Origin: Flagellimonas profundi
GTDB taxonomy: Bacteria; Bacteroidota; Bacteroidia; Flavobacteriales; Flavobacteriaceae
Length of the DNA stretch: 64,000 nt
Reading direction: 5' to 3'
Assembly (NCBI RefSeq): GCF_017313275.1
Contig: NZ_JAFLNM010000001.1
Coordinates: forward strand, 1,240,001-1,304,000
Under the pieces are notes generated by a model. That model searched no databases and was not told the origin of the DNA. It saw only the letters and a program-made list of their open reading frames with translations. Of the stretch, positions 22,889 through 30,764 are shown one piece after another. Both the position numbers and the translations under genes were made by a program. Position 1 is the first letter of the stretch; every line of letters begins with the position of its first letter.

Positions 22889-23280
22889 TTTGTTCCTTTT
22901 AACGATTAGAAATGAACAAAAGCGCTTTTGTTTTCCTTTGAAGAATTCTTTGGATAAAGATAATAGAGGGCGGAGGGAAAGTAAGGTTTATGGATTGAAT
23001 TTTATCCACAAAAAATTGATGTGCAAACACTTACATCATATCAGTTCATATCAAACCAAATGAAAAATGGCAAATAAAATTTTGTTCTAAATCAAATCAA
23101 ATGACATCAATCGAATTTTCTTAGAATACAAGGATATTGAGTTATCAACAATTGAAATAAACAGATATAAAATTTTGGGCACCAATAAACGATTGATTAT
23201 TGGATGAAAACATTCAGGTAGCTCTGGAATACTGTCTCGAAAAGGGTTAGCTTTTTAAACCTGTTCACTTTACTTCAAAA
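22889..23280. other. Gene-free AT-rich stretch inside the element
   Basis: No convincing coding region on either strand. It should contain the promoter of the HTH-helicase-primase-mob genes (minus strand). I see AT-rich DNA with an ATCAAATCAAATGA-like direct repetition around 23090-23105, but no clear promoter match. Confidence 0.5.
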
Positions 23281-23308
23281 AAAAGCACCCCGTTTATGAG
23301 GTGCTTTT
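23281..23308 (-). terminator. Terminator of the cargo lipoprotein gene
   Basis: AAAAGCACC (23281-23289) pairs with GGTGCTTTT (23300-23308), 10-nt loop, with a long A-run before it that gives a T-run on the minus strand. Confidence 0.85.
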
Positions 23309-23333
23309 ATGTATTTACAAGTAGGAGAATTGA

Positions 23334-23801
23334 CTAGTTTCCTTCACTCAAAGAAAAGCTGCCATCACCACTAAAAGATTCTACTGTAATCGTTACGGTC
23401 CATATTCCGGAAGTGCCTGCGTCGGTTACTCCAGAGAAAGAATCGGGCTCAACCGCACCGTTCAATGATCTATTCAACACGATATTTGCATCTGCATCTG
23501 TTACCACCATATTGAAGGTACCTTCCGTAGTCGCAGTGATATCGGCATTATAATCCGCTGTACTGAGGTTGTTGTTCCAGCTGAATATACGGGTGGTAGA
23601 ACCACCGTTGCCGGTAAAACTTGCATCGATGTCACCATTGAAATCCGACCGGTCACCAACGGTAAAGTCGGAAGGGCTTGTTCTTAATGTTGTTCCATTG
23701 ACCGTTACACTCGCAAAAGGGTCATCATCTTTGCTACAGGCAATGACGGTAAGGACCATTACTCCGGCTATTAAGTATTTAAATAGATTTGAGGTTTTCA
23801 T
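23334..23801 (-). CDS. Predicted SPII lipoprotein, cargo of the element
   Basis: A 155-residue secreted lipoprotein of unknown function. The signal peptide MKTSNLFKYLIAGVMVLTV ends in the lipobox VIAC (Cys at residue 22), followed by SKDDD; acidic residues after the Cys are usual for surface-exposed Bacteroidota lipoproteins. The mature part is Ser/Thr/Gly/Asp-rich and probably an all-beta, Ig-like fold (SGIWTVTITVESFSGDGSFSL at the end split as strands). It has its own terminator and sits between the replication module and attR. No phage-defence or transfer role can be claimed. Confidence 0.8.
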   Translation of the reverse strand: MKTSNLFKYLIAGVMVLTVIACSKDDDPFASVTVNGTTLRTSPSDFTVGDRSDFNGDIDASFTGNGGSTTRIFSWNNNLSTADYNADITATTEGTFNMVVTDADANIVLNRSLNGAVEPDSFSGVTDAGTSGIWTVTITVESFSGDGSFSLSEGN

Positions 23802-24144
23802 ACTTTACTATTGATTAATTAAGAATTGTTGTTTTATAGTTTCCATAGGTTAAACAATCATACTAACGAATTCCCTACCCTGATGATATAAAATCATCTT
23901 TTTTTGTTGTGAATCGTGCCCTAATAGTTGTGAAATCATTTTTTTTAGAATTCGGCTATCTGTACAATAACGGTAAGGATTGGTTGGCAAAAGTTACTAT
24001 GGCCGGGAATCTGGTTGATAAAAGGAAAAGAAGGTCAAAGATATCCAATGGGTATATAACTTTTTCAAATTACTCAGAAATAAGTGAAAAAACATCGAAA
24101 TAGTCCAATTTGCAACAAATAATCAAAAACAAATTTGACCTGAG

Positions 24145-24168
24145 TTTGCGTGCAAATTGCGTGCAAAT
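24145..24168. repeat. Tandem TTGCGTGCAAA repeat
   Basis: Two adjacent direct copies of TTGCGTGCAAA (24146-24156 and 24157-24167), each partly palindromic (TTTGC/GCAAA arms). It lies about 50 bp from the truncated tRNA-Thr. It is possibly the binding sites of a second recombinase; only the repeat is observed. Confidence 0.7.
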
Positions 24169-24216
24169 AAAAAAAGCTTCAAAAGTTAAAAACTCTTCAA
24201 GCCCTATAAATCCTAG

Positions 24217-24263
24217 TGGAGAATACCGGATTCGAACCGGTGGCCTCTTGCCTACCAGGAAAG
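24217..24263 (-). pseudogene. Truncated tRNA-Thr(GGU), 3' part only
   Basis: On the minus strand, 47 nt match the 3' two-thirds of a tRNA: anticodon loop CTGGTAG (complement of 24252-24258; anticodon GGT, Thr), the stem-3' GCAAG, variable AGGCC, T-arm ACCGGTTCGAATCCGGT, acceptor ATTCTCC and discriminator A. The 5' anticodon strand has a mismatch, and no D-arm or 5' acceptor follows. It cannot be a working tRNA. A 3' tRNA half next to short repeats is the usual form of an att site, so it is likely a relic of another element targeting tRNA-Thr. Confidence 0.8.
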
Positions 24264-24473
24264 TTAGGTTTCTTTGATAGAGATTTCATTAAGTGACCTA
24301 TTGAAAGTTTTTAACATCCTGGTTAAATAGACTTTCTATTTTAAATTTTGATTTCGTTATCTGGTATTACCCAATTTTAAATTCTGTCATTTTGAAGCTC
24401 TTTAATTTATTTTAAATCTCATTGTATCCATTTGGCATTTAAAAAGCCCATAATTGTTAAATTACTGTTAAAA

Positions 24474-24495
24474 AGGTGTCCCTTTCGGTGTCAGT
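24474..24495. promoter_or_regulatory. Right-end integrase arm-type site
   Basis: AGGTGTCCCTTTCGGTGTCA (24474-24493) matches 15143-15162 at the left end with about four differences. Its first 12 bases match the sites at 15178-15190 and 15280-15292. Confidence 0.6.
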
Positions 24496-24553
24496 ATCAA
24501 TTCCCCACCCTTTACAACCCCTAAAAACAGTGGTTTTTTCAATTTAAAGAAGA

Positions 24554-24568
24554 CCCTCTTCCTCCGCT
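24554..24568. repeat. attR (15-bp direct repeat)
   Basis: CCCTCTTCCTCCGCT, identical to 15029-15043 in tRNA-Ser. It is followed 10 bp later by a strong terminator that is probably the tRNA's original one. Confidence 0.92.
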
Positions 24569-24578
24569 TAATTACGTA

Positions 24579-24603
24579 AAAAGCCCCTTTTTTAGGGGCT
24601 TTT
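24579..24603 (+). terminator. Strong terminator, probably the displaced tRNA-Ser terminator
   Basis: AAAAGCCCC (24579-24587) pairs with GGGGCTTTT (24595-24603), 7-nt loop TTTTTTA, followed by GTTTTTT. It lies 10 bp beyond attR with no gene of its own upstream, as expected if it served tRNA-Ser before insertion. The remaining 24610-24891 holds no gene that I can support. Confidence 0.88.
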
Positions 24604-24891
24604 GTTTTTTGGGTGCTAGTCTAGTTGACAGAACTTCCAATTTTATACTGATTTAGATTTACAAATCGTTTAGCTGACTCTGTTTTTCAACTATTAATCC
24701 AATCGATATTGATCAAAAATATAATTGAATTTACGAAGTCGCTTAGGATTTAACTCCCCTTCTTTCTCTTCATATTCCGTCAAAAACATCACATCTCTCG
24801 TGCCAACTATTACATTATCAATATTTTTTTTTCATTCCGGTAGGGTTTATTCAGTACAAGTTGTTTATAGGTAAACCCCAAATTATTTAAC

Positions 24892-25668
24892 ATGAAAAAT
24901 TTTAATGTATCTACACAGAAATCCTTAGCTTTTGTATTATTGCTTTCTTTTATGGGACTTTTCAGTTGTTCCAAGGACGAAATGCCCGAAAACACAGGTA
25001 GGCTGAGTGTAAGTGCAAAAAGTACCTTCACAAGTGCTTCCGGAAAGTCTACTACTTCCAAAACGGTCAACAGTGATGTCGTTGTCACTGATTTTCGAAT
25101 GAACCTTAAGGAATTTGAATTGGAGCTTGATCTTGAAGATTCAGGTGATGACCTAGAAGGCTCCGATGATGATCTATGGGACGACGATGGTTATTACGAT
25201 TTCGAGGATGAAATTGAACTGGCCGGGCCTTTTGAACTAGACCTCATGGCGGGTCAGATCAGTTTTATCAACGTGACCATGCCCATGGGAAATTTTGAGG
25301 AATTGGAGTTCAAGTTTGATGAAAGTACAGATGCCACTAGTGATCTTTTTGGCAAATCGGTACTGATCCAGGGTACCGTTCAGGACACCCCATTTATATT
25401 TTGGCACAATTTTGAGGATGAGGTCGAAGTGGATTTTGAAGATCCGACCTTCGATATCGCTATTTCCTCGACCCCCGGGGGCATTGTTATAGATTTTGAT
25501 CTGAGTTTGATATTTGACGGTACTGCAGGTGTGGACCTATCACAGGCAACCGATGGAAATGGAGATGGCACCATTGAAATCAGTCCATCAGACCCCGATG
25601 GAAACAACGATTTGGCACAAAGCATCCGAAATGCCATTAAGGCACACATAGATCTGTTGGACGATTAA
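24892..25668 (+). CDS. DUF4382-like acidic lipoprotein
   Basis: A 258-residue SPII lipoprotein with signal MKNFNVSTQKSLAFVLLLSF and lipobox LFSC (Cys at residue 26). The layout matches the DUF4382 protein at 43019. An NTGRLSVSA start strand and VVVTDFRMNLKEFELEL are followed by a very acidic insert (residues ~81-107, rich in DDD and DD pairs), then FELDLMAGQISFINVTMPMG. A C-terminal DGNGDGTIEISPSDPDGN has the look of a Ca2+-binding loop. Function is unknown; it is probably outer-membrane anchored. The leader before the ATG can form a hairpin (GGGTTTA 24843-24849 with TAAACCC 24872-24878). The 3' region is strongly structured. Confidence 0.75.
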   Translation: MKNFNVSTQKSLAFVLLLSFMGLFSCSKDEMPENTGRLSVSAKSTFTSASGKSTTSKTVNSDVVVTDFRMNLKEFELELDLEDSGDDLEGSDDDLWDDDGYYDFEDEIELAGPFELDLMAGQISFINVTMPMGNFEELEFKFDESTDATSDLFGKSVLIQGTVQDTPFIFWHNFEDEVEVDFEDPTFDIAISSTPGGIVIDFDLSLIFDGTAGVDLSQATDGNGDGTIEISPSDPDGNNDLAQSIRNAIKAHIDLLDD

Positions 25669-25704
25669 TTGTGTAACAACAAATAATTTAATCCAATAAA
25701 AACC

Positions 25705-25884
25705 GTACTTACTGAGTTAAACCGGCCTTAGTTGCCTCTGCGACTAGCCAGTTGTGTAAGTACAATGATTCTTGTATCACAGACTTTGGAGTTGATGTGC
25801 AGGACCTTGATCAAAACATCAGGAATTTACTTCCAAGGTCTTACATACAAATGAAGATAGAGGGCCGGTAATTACCGGCCCTCT
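25705..25884 (+). ncRNA. Structured 3' region or small RNA (three hairpins)
   Basis: GTACTTAC (25705-25712) pairs perfectly with GTAAGTAC (25756-25763). Nested inside is a 10-bp stem with a bulge (GGC 25724-25726 + TAGTTGC 25729-25735 with GCGACTA 25740-25746 + GCC 25747-25749) closed by CTCT. GACCTTG (25803-25809) pairs with CAAGGTC (25834-25840). A 26-nt perfect palindrome, AGAGGGCCGGTAA and its complement, covers 25859-25884. Three successive helices in a non-coding 180 nt suggest a structured 3' UTR or small RNA ending in a terminator. There is no long T-run and no clear promoter of its own. Confidence 0.5.
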
Positions 25885-26069
25885 TATCAACTAACTCCAC
25901 ATTTTCACGTTTGCTTTGTTTGGTTGAAAGTTTTTGTAAATCGATACTTCATGATAAATCAAAAACAAGCTCCCAATCAACTTTAATTTTCGTTTTCAAT
26001 TCGATTCTTCGGCGTGGTTATCCTCCGTTTCTTCCAAAAAAAACAAATTGAAAAATTGTGGTCATTCGG

Positions 26070-27503
26070 CTACTCCTCAATAACATTCACATAATGCTCA
26101 TACCTTTCAAAAATTTGGTTCACATAATTATAGGGTTCAATTCCATTCACATAGCCATAGTTAATTGAGGGGTGATTATAGTTTTTAGGATAAGAAAGCT
26201 CCAAAAGCATTTCATTGACACTCCCATCCCAAACATTTGGGTCCAACTTGTTCAATGTCGCAAGTTTTCGAGCATCTTTAATGTGGTAGTAACCGCTGTT
26301 ATAAGCACCCATCGTAAATTTTATGCGCTGAACGGTATCCGTAATCTCCTGAAAATTTTCGTAAATGCTTTTTAAGTATTTAGACCCTGCATTTATATTG
26401 TCAACGGGATCCAAGCTGTTTTCCACACCTAATTCCTCAGCTGTGTTTGGCATAAGTTGCATTAGACCTTCTGCTCCTGTCCAAGAGTTGGCTTCTTGAT
26501 CGAACCGGGATTCTTGATATACCAATGAAGCCAAAAGTCTCCAATCCCATCCCAATTTTTTTGCATTCTTTTTAATTATACTATCATACTTACTTACTTG
26601 ATGGTTGGTAAGGCTATAAAATTCACTTTTTATGCGACGATTAAAGTTTCGTTTGTTTTTAAAGTATTTATTATAAATCACATAATAGTCGTTTTTTTTC
26701 TTCTCGCTTTCAATCCATTTATTGATCTTGGCCAAAAATTCCTTGGAGTTTTTATTTACCGCCCAGGCTATTCGCTGAGAAAAACTAACGGGTACCGACA
26801 CATCTAAAATTGGAAAGTAGGATGCGTTGATTTGAGCCAGATTTTTATCGGCCAAGGTGTATTTAATTTCCTTGTCTGCAACCATTTTTATAATTTCCGC
26901 TGTAGCTAATTTTCCTTTCAGGGTATCTATAACAATAGGCCCCCCAATTTCCTTGGAAAGATTTTGCAAACGGTCGAAGTATGAAGAGCTAAACCTGACC
27001 GATACCGTGTCGTTTATTAACTGAACAGGGTCCTGCACCAATCTTTTTTTGATATTATCCAAGGTCAATTTTCTCCAGTTTGATGGCTTTCGCTGCACAA
27101 GCACTTGATTGGTCAGATATAGGTAATCCGTAAACGCTGCCTTTTTTTTGCGTTCGGTAGTTATGGCCAAACCATAAGCAACGATATCGACCGTGCCTTT
27201 GTTCAACTCTGATAGTAATGAATTCAAGTCTTCTGAAACGGTGATTTCCAACTCAAGATCAAAATGTTCCGCGAGTCTTTCCAACAGTTCATATTCGTAA
27301 CCCATGGGCCTCCCTTTGTACAAGAAATAGCTTGTACTGCTGTAGGCAAGAAGCGCTCTTAATTTCCCATCTTCTTTTATATCCTCAAAATCCTTGCTTA
27401 CATGATTTGAATTATCTACACTGGAATCAATTTCTTTGTTTTTGGTATTACAGGCTAGTAAAACCAAACTACAAAGACTTACAATAAAGGTTTTTATTTT
27501 CAT
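26070..27503 (-). CDS. mltF: MltF-type membrane-bound lytic transglycosylase
   Basis: A 477-residue lipoprotein that cleaves peptidoglycan glycan strands. It has signal MKIKTFIVSLCSLV and lipobox LLAC (Cys at 18). A periplasmic amino-acid-binding-like domain (SBP_bac_3, residues ~40-275, GKLRALLAYSSTSYFLYKG) is followed by a C-terminal soluble-lytic-transglycosylase domain (~295-440) with the catalytic Glu in LVYQESRFDQEA and the GAEGLMQLMPNTA motif. Start ATG 27503. The two-domain layout and order are those of MltF. It stands alone with a long upstream gap. Confidence 0.92.
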   Translation of the reverse strand: MKIKTFIVSLCSLVLLACNTKNKEIDSSVDNSNHVSKDFEDIKEDGKLRALLAYSSTSYFLYKGRPMGYEYELLERLAEHFDLELEITVSEDLNSLLSELNKGTVDIVAYGLAITTERKKKAAFTDYLYLTNQVLVQRKPSNWRKLTLDNIKKRLVQDPVQLINDTVSVRFSSSYFDRLQNLSKEIGGPIVIDTLKGKLATAEIIKMVADKEIKYTLADKNLAQINASYFPILDVSVPVSFSQRIAWAVNKNSKEFLAKINKWIESEKKKNDYYVIYNKYFKNKRNFNRRIKSEFYSLTNHQVSKYDSIIKKNAKKLGWDWRLLASLVYQESRFDQEANSWTGAEGLMQLMPNTAEELGVENSLDPVDNINAGSKYLKSIYENFQEITDTVQRIKFTMGAYNSGYYHIKDARKLATLNKLDPNVWDGSVNEMLLELSYPKNYNHPSINYGYVNGIEPYNYVNQIFERYEHYVNVIEE

Positions 27504-28058
27504 ATTTCAGGGTGACTGGACATTTAAACTTTGAAAGTTTCCTTTTGTATGCACGATCGGTTTTTTATTTCCTTGTCAAATAAATCCATATCATTGATTT
27601 TCTGGGTGCTTAATATGAACCCATAAGTGCATTGTGGAAATGGTCTATAAATGTTCAGTCTTTTTGGTTGATTCCTAAAAAATAAATAAAATGGTGGGTT
27701 TAATCAAGGTTAAAACTGTTTAAAGAACCGGCGCTAACCTTAATTGGACATCATACATCGGCCTTAACTCGACTTTTTGAAGATGCTAAAAGTGCGAAAT
27801 AACATTATCTATGACCATTTATTTTTTTGTGAACAAGATTACAATACTGGGTATAAAAGGCCATTTGGGTATCCAATCTGATTTTAGCGATCGTACATAT
27901 AACACTTTGTTCAATGTACAACTTGTGATAACCATTTGTTTGTGCTGTTGTCCACTAATGTATAAATTACCAGTAATTTCAAAAATGGGTAATCGTCCCA
28001 AATTCTGTATTTTGCCGTATTCTAAACGAAATTCAGTTGTTACCAAAAAAGTTCCGTA
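27504..28058. other. Gene-free divergent intergenic region
   Basis: 555 bp between divergent mltF and the AraC-type gene. Open frames on both strands at about 27811-28076 lack convincing composition. I see AT-rich DNA with no repeat or clear operator. Confidence 0.5.
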
Positions 28059-29138
28059 TTGAAGAATTTTGAACAAATCGTTCTTTTATTGATTTCGGGT
28101 CAGGGGATTCTTTTAAGTCTTGCCCTATTGTCCACCATTTTAAAAAGAAGGTGGTCAACCTTTTTTTTGGGGCTGATCATTCTGGTTTTTACGCTGGAAA
28201 TTTTAAACGCTTGGGCCACGGGCATTGGTTACCATAGCACACCACACATGCTCCCTTTTTGGATTCTTGGATCTTATTTGATATTACCGTCAGCGCTTTT
28301 CTTTTTTGTGAAAGCCAATACAAAAGCCTCCTTCCTGTTCCGAGGAAAAGATATCCTTTACTTTGTTCCTGCCTGTATTGAAATTGGGTTGGCCGGCTTT
28401 GTCTTTTATTCCAATAGGCTTTTAGGCACCGATTATCATTTGATCGAAAATCAATTCTGGTTTTTTCTGACGGAAATACTCCCCCTTATCGGAATGGTCG
28501 CGGTTCTGGCATATTTCGGCTTCGTTTTGTTACAATTAACGGCTCAATACAAAAACTATCGTTCAAAGATGGGGTTACAGTCGCTCACCAAGCTGTACAT
28601 CTTCTTTGCTGTATTCCTTTTCTTGACCCTGCTCTGGGCATTGCAATCCTTTTTCCAAATCGAAGTGTTCAATATTATAAAAACACTGTTGCTGCTGTTC
28701 ATCTTTGCCATGGGCTACCTCGGTTATTTTCAGCCTCGATTTTTTGATGTCCCCGAAATCATCAAGTTTCAAAAAAGAAAAAACAACTATCCAAACCTGG
28801 ATGATTCAACGGAATTGGAAAGATTAAGGCATTTGTTCGAAAAAGAAAAGGTTTTCCTGAAGCAAAAGTTGACCTTGGCGCAAGTGGCAGAACAATTGAA
28901 CCTTCCCGAAAGATATCTTTCTGAACTGATCAATACCCACCACAAAACAAGTTTTAGGCATTTTGTGAACCAGTTTAGGGTAAACGAGGCCATTGAACGT
29001 ATACAGAATCCACAGCAACGCCATAAAAGCCTTTTGGGAATTGCCATGGATGTGGGCTTTAATTCCAAATCCACCTTTAACCAGTCCTTTAAGGTCCAAA
29101 CCGGTAAAAACCCCTCGGACTACCTAAACAACAAATAG
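28059..29138 (+). CDS. Membrane-anchored AraC-family transcriptional regulator
   Basis: A 359-residue regulator. The N-terminal ~225 residues hold about seven membrane helices (for example IVLLLISGQGILLSLALL at 7-24 and LLLLFIFAMGYLGYF near 215). The C-terminal ~105 residues form a double-HTH AraC domain (KLTLAQVAEQLNLPERYLSELI, then LLGIAMDVGFNSKSTFNQSFKVQTG). This layout is common in Bacteroidota and implies sensing at the membrane with DNA binding on the cytoplasmic side. Start is TTG at 28059. The next gene, a secreted DUF4932-type protein, begins 86 bp downstream on the same strand and is its likeliest target. Confidence 0.9.
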   Translation: MKNFEQIVLLLISGQGILLSLALLSTILKRRWSTFFLGLIILVFTLEILNAWATGIGYHSTPHMLPFWILGSYLILPSALFFFVKANTKASFLFRGKDILYFVPACIEIGLAGFVFYSNRLLGTDYHLIENQFWFFLTEILPLIGMVAVLAYFGFVLLQLTAQYKNYRSKMGLQSLTKLYIFFAVFLFLTLLWALQSFFQIEVFNIIKTLLLLFIFAMGYLGYFQPRFFDVPEIIKFQKRKNNYPNLDDSTELERLRHLFEKEKVFLKQKLTLAQVAEQLNLPERYLSELINTHHKTSFRHFVNQFRVNEAIERIQNPQQRHKSLLGIAMDVGFNSKSTFNQSFKVQTGKNPSDYLNNK

Positions 29139-29224
29139 GTGCGGAAACACGTTTTCGGACGTCCGGAAACCCCCAAAAGGCGATAATGACCAAAAATCAA
29201 TATTGCTTTGTCCAAAAAAACAAA

Positions 29225-30349
29225 ATGAAACGAATTTCAATCCTATTTACATTCTTATTGCCAATTATTACAAGTGCCCAAATCGGTCCGATCAGATCTT
29301 CCAAAATGGACATTGAAGTAAACAAGAACATAGAGTTGTTGGGAATCGGTTACTTTATCGGGTTTGAAGGTATCGATATTGAGAATAAAACCGTGGAGGT
29401 CGATGGCAAGACCATACCCAAAAAGGAATGGCATTCTTATGGTTTTAAAATATACCAGCAATTTGAGCCCTATCAGAACAGTGATAATCTACTCAAGGCT
29501 TTCTCGGTGGCAGACCACCTGTGGCTCGACTACCTGACCGCATTTTTACTACAACTGGATGATGTGCCGAACGCAAAAATCAACGATGCTCTGGATGTGG
29601 GGTACTACCTCAATTTTTCAAAGGATAAAAATCCAGAAGAAGCCTTGAAAAATGCACAGATATTTCTGGAGGGAATGAACGGTTTTGCCCAAGAGATTGA
29701 TCTTGACTCCTACATGGAAAATGCCAAACCGTATTACGTACAGGCAAAAAAAGAGATTTCCACGACCTTATCCGATAACGGTTTTATCACCGCAATGGAG
29801 AAATTCTATAAAAACGAATTCGATTCCTACCGTTTGATACCAAGTTTGACCATACCAAAGGGAATGGGATTTGGAATAAAAAGTGATGATGTGATCTACA
29901 GTGTGTTCGGAGCTGTCGACTTTCAACATTTTGAGAATCCCGAAAACTTGGATATGGGCTTTGCCAATTTGGACAAACTTTCCGAACTCACCATCCATGA
30001 GTACGGTCACTCCTTTGTAAACCCCGTGGTTGCAGATCAACCAAACGAATTGTTCAATAAATCGGAGCACCTATTTGCAGCAATAAAGTCAGCAATGGCC
30101 GATCAAGGCTACAATACCTGGAAGGCATCCCTTTACGAACATTTTGTTAGGGCAGGTGAAATCATCATTGCGGAAAAAATGGGGAATCTGGAACGTGCAG
30201 AGCGTCTGCGATACAATTATATTAACAAACGTAGTTTTAAGTACATCCCGGATATTTTGAACGCGTTGAAAAAATACGATCGGGGAGCATATGATAATTA
30301 CAGTGAGGCCGTAAAAAAGGGCCTCTTGCTACTTGCCAAGAAGAAATGA
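29225..30349 (+). CDS. Secreted DUF4932-type protein, putative zinc metallopeptidase
   Basis: A 374-residue exported protein. Start ATG 29225 gives a clean signal peptide (MKRISILFTFLLPIITSAQ); the frame opens at 29186 but the extra 13 residues would spoil it. A HExxH zinc motif is present as TIHEYGHSFVNPV (His at residue 258). A downstream E-x-lacking helix (YEHFVRAGEIIIAEK) offers candidate third ligands. The substrate is unknown. It looks like the DUF4932 family of Bacteroidota, recalled from memory. The gene follows the AraC-type regulator on the same strand. Confidence 0.75.
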   Translation: MKRISILFTFLLPIITSAQIGPIRSSKMDIEVNKNIELLGIGYFIGFEGIDIENKTVEVDGKTIPKKEWHSYGFKIYQQFEPYQNSDNLLKAFSVADHLWLDYLTAFLLQLDDVPNAKINDALDVGYYLNFSKDKNPEEALKNAQIFLEGMNGFAQEIDLDSYMENAKPYYVQAKKEISTTLSDNGFITAMEKFYKNEFDSYRLIPSLTIPKGMGFGIKSDDVIYSVFGAVDFQHFENPENLDMGFANLDKLSELTIHEYGHSFVNPVVADQPNELFNKSEHLFAAIKSAMADQGYNTWKASLYEHFVRAGEIIIAEKMGNLERAERLRYNYINKRSFKYIPDILNALKKYDRGAYDNYSEAVKKGLLLLAKKK

Positions 30350-30416
30350 TGGCATACCATAAGGTAAAAACTCCAGGGCTGTCTTTTTCAAAATTATATG
30401 CTTAAATTGAACTGTA

Positions 30417-30764
30417 ATGGAAAGTAAAAAGGAATTACGGACAAGATGTTGGGTCGATATTGACGGGAAAAAGTTTTTTGGGCCAGGACGCGCGCAACTG
30501 TTGTTAATGATTGAGAAAAACGGTTCTTTATCCAAAGCTGCCAAAGAAATGGGGATGTCGTACCGGAAGGCATGGGCAATGGTTGAAGACATGAACCAAA
30601 GAGGCCAAAAACCTTATGTGGAACTGCATAAAGGCGGTACCAAAGGTGGTGGGGCTGAATTAACAGAGACCGGTAAAAAAGTGCTGATCACCTTCCAAAA
30701 AATGAATGATGACATAAATGAAACCCTAGAGCAACATAAGGATGAAATGTTGGGTTTGATTTAA
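30417..30764 (+). CDS. ModE-like winged-HTH regulator (N-terminal ModE domain only)
   Basis: A 115-residue protein equal to the DNA-binding half of ModE: GPGRAQLLLMIEKNGSLSKAAKEMGMSYRKAWAMVEDMN is the winged HTH (residues ~22-60), followed by KGGTKGGGAELTETGKKVL in the wing. The molybdate-binding TOBE (MopI) domains of full ModE are absent, as is common in stand-alone forms. It converges on the last gene of the molybdenum-cofactor operon with a 4-bp overlap (30761-30764). A ModE-box-like repeat stands before the operon's first gene at 39161-39187. Regulation of that operon is therefore likely, though how molybdate is sensed is unclear. Confidence 0.85.
   Translation: MESKKELRTRCWVDIDGKKFFGPGRAQLLLMIEKNGSLSKAAKEMGMSYRKAWAMVEDMNQRGQKPYVELHKGGTKGGGAELTETGKKVLITFQKMNDDINETLEQHKDEMLGLI

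Larger units (their letters stand above)
15029..24568. mobile_element. Integrative mobilizable element in tRNA-Ser, about 9.5 kb
   Basis: Bounded by the 15-bp direct repeat CCCTCTTCCTCCGCT (15029-15043 in the tRNA, 24554-24568 at the far end); the repeat-to-repeat distance is 9525 bp. Between them are a tyrosine integrase next to attL, abiEi/abiEii, a small membrane protein, relaxase, mobC, primase, helicase, an HTH gene and a lipoprotein. It has relaxase and MobC but no mating-pair-formation genes, so it is mobilizable rather than self-transmissible. The mob-replication block (19.0-22.6 kb) is visibly more GC-rich than the flanking host genes. All recognisable core modules are intact, so the element may still be active. 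Confidence 0.93.

Noticed and set aside
22830..23063. Plus-strand open frame opposite the HTH gene
   Set aside because: It starts antisense to the HTH gene and continues into AT-rich non-coding DNA.
23909..24103. 64-codon open frame near the right end of the element
   Set aside because: Non-ATG start, no upstream signals, composition not protein-like; it overlaps the region before the recombinase-type repeats.
24217..24263. Considered as a functional tRNA-Thr
   Set aside because: No D-arm or 5' acceptor strand follows, and one anticodon-stem pair is broken; only the 3' part is present.
25705..25763. Considered as an integron attC site
   Set aside because: The nested stems do not present the paired RYYYAAC/GTTRRRY core sites in the right places, and no integron integrase is present.
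27811..28076. Overlapping open frames on both strands upstream of the AraC-type gene
   Set aside because: Neither has a plausible start context or recognisable composition; the plus-strand one runs into the AraC gene start.
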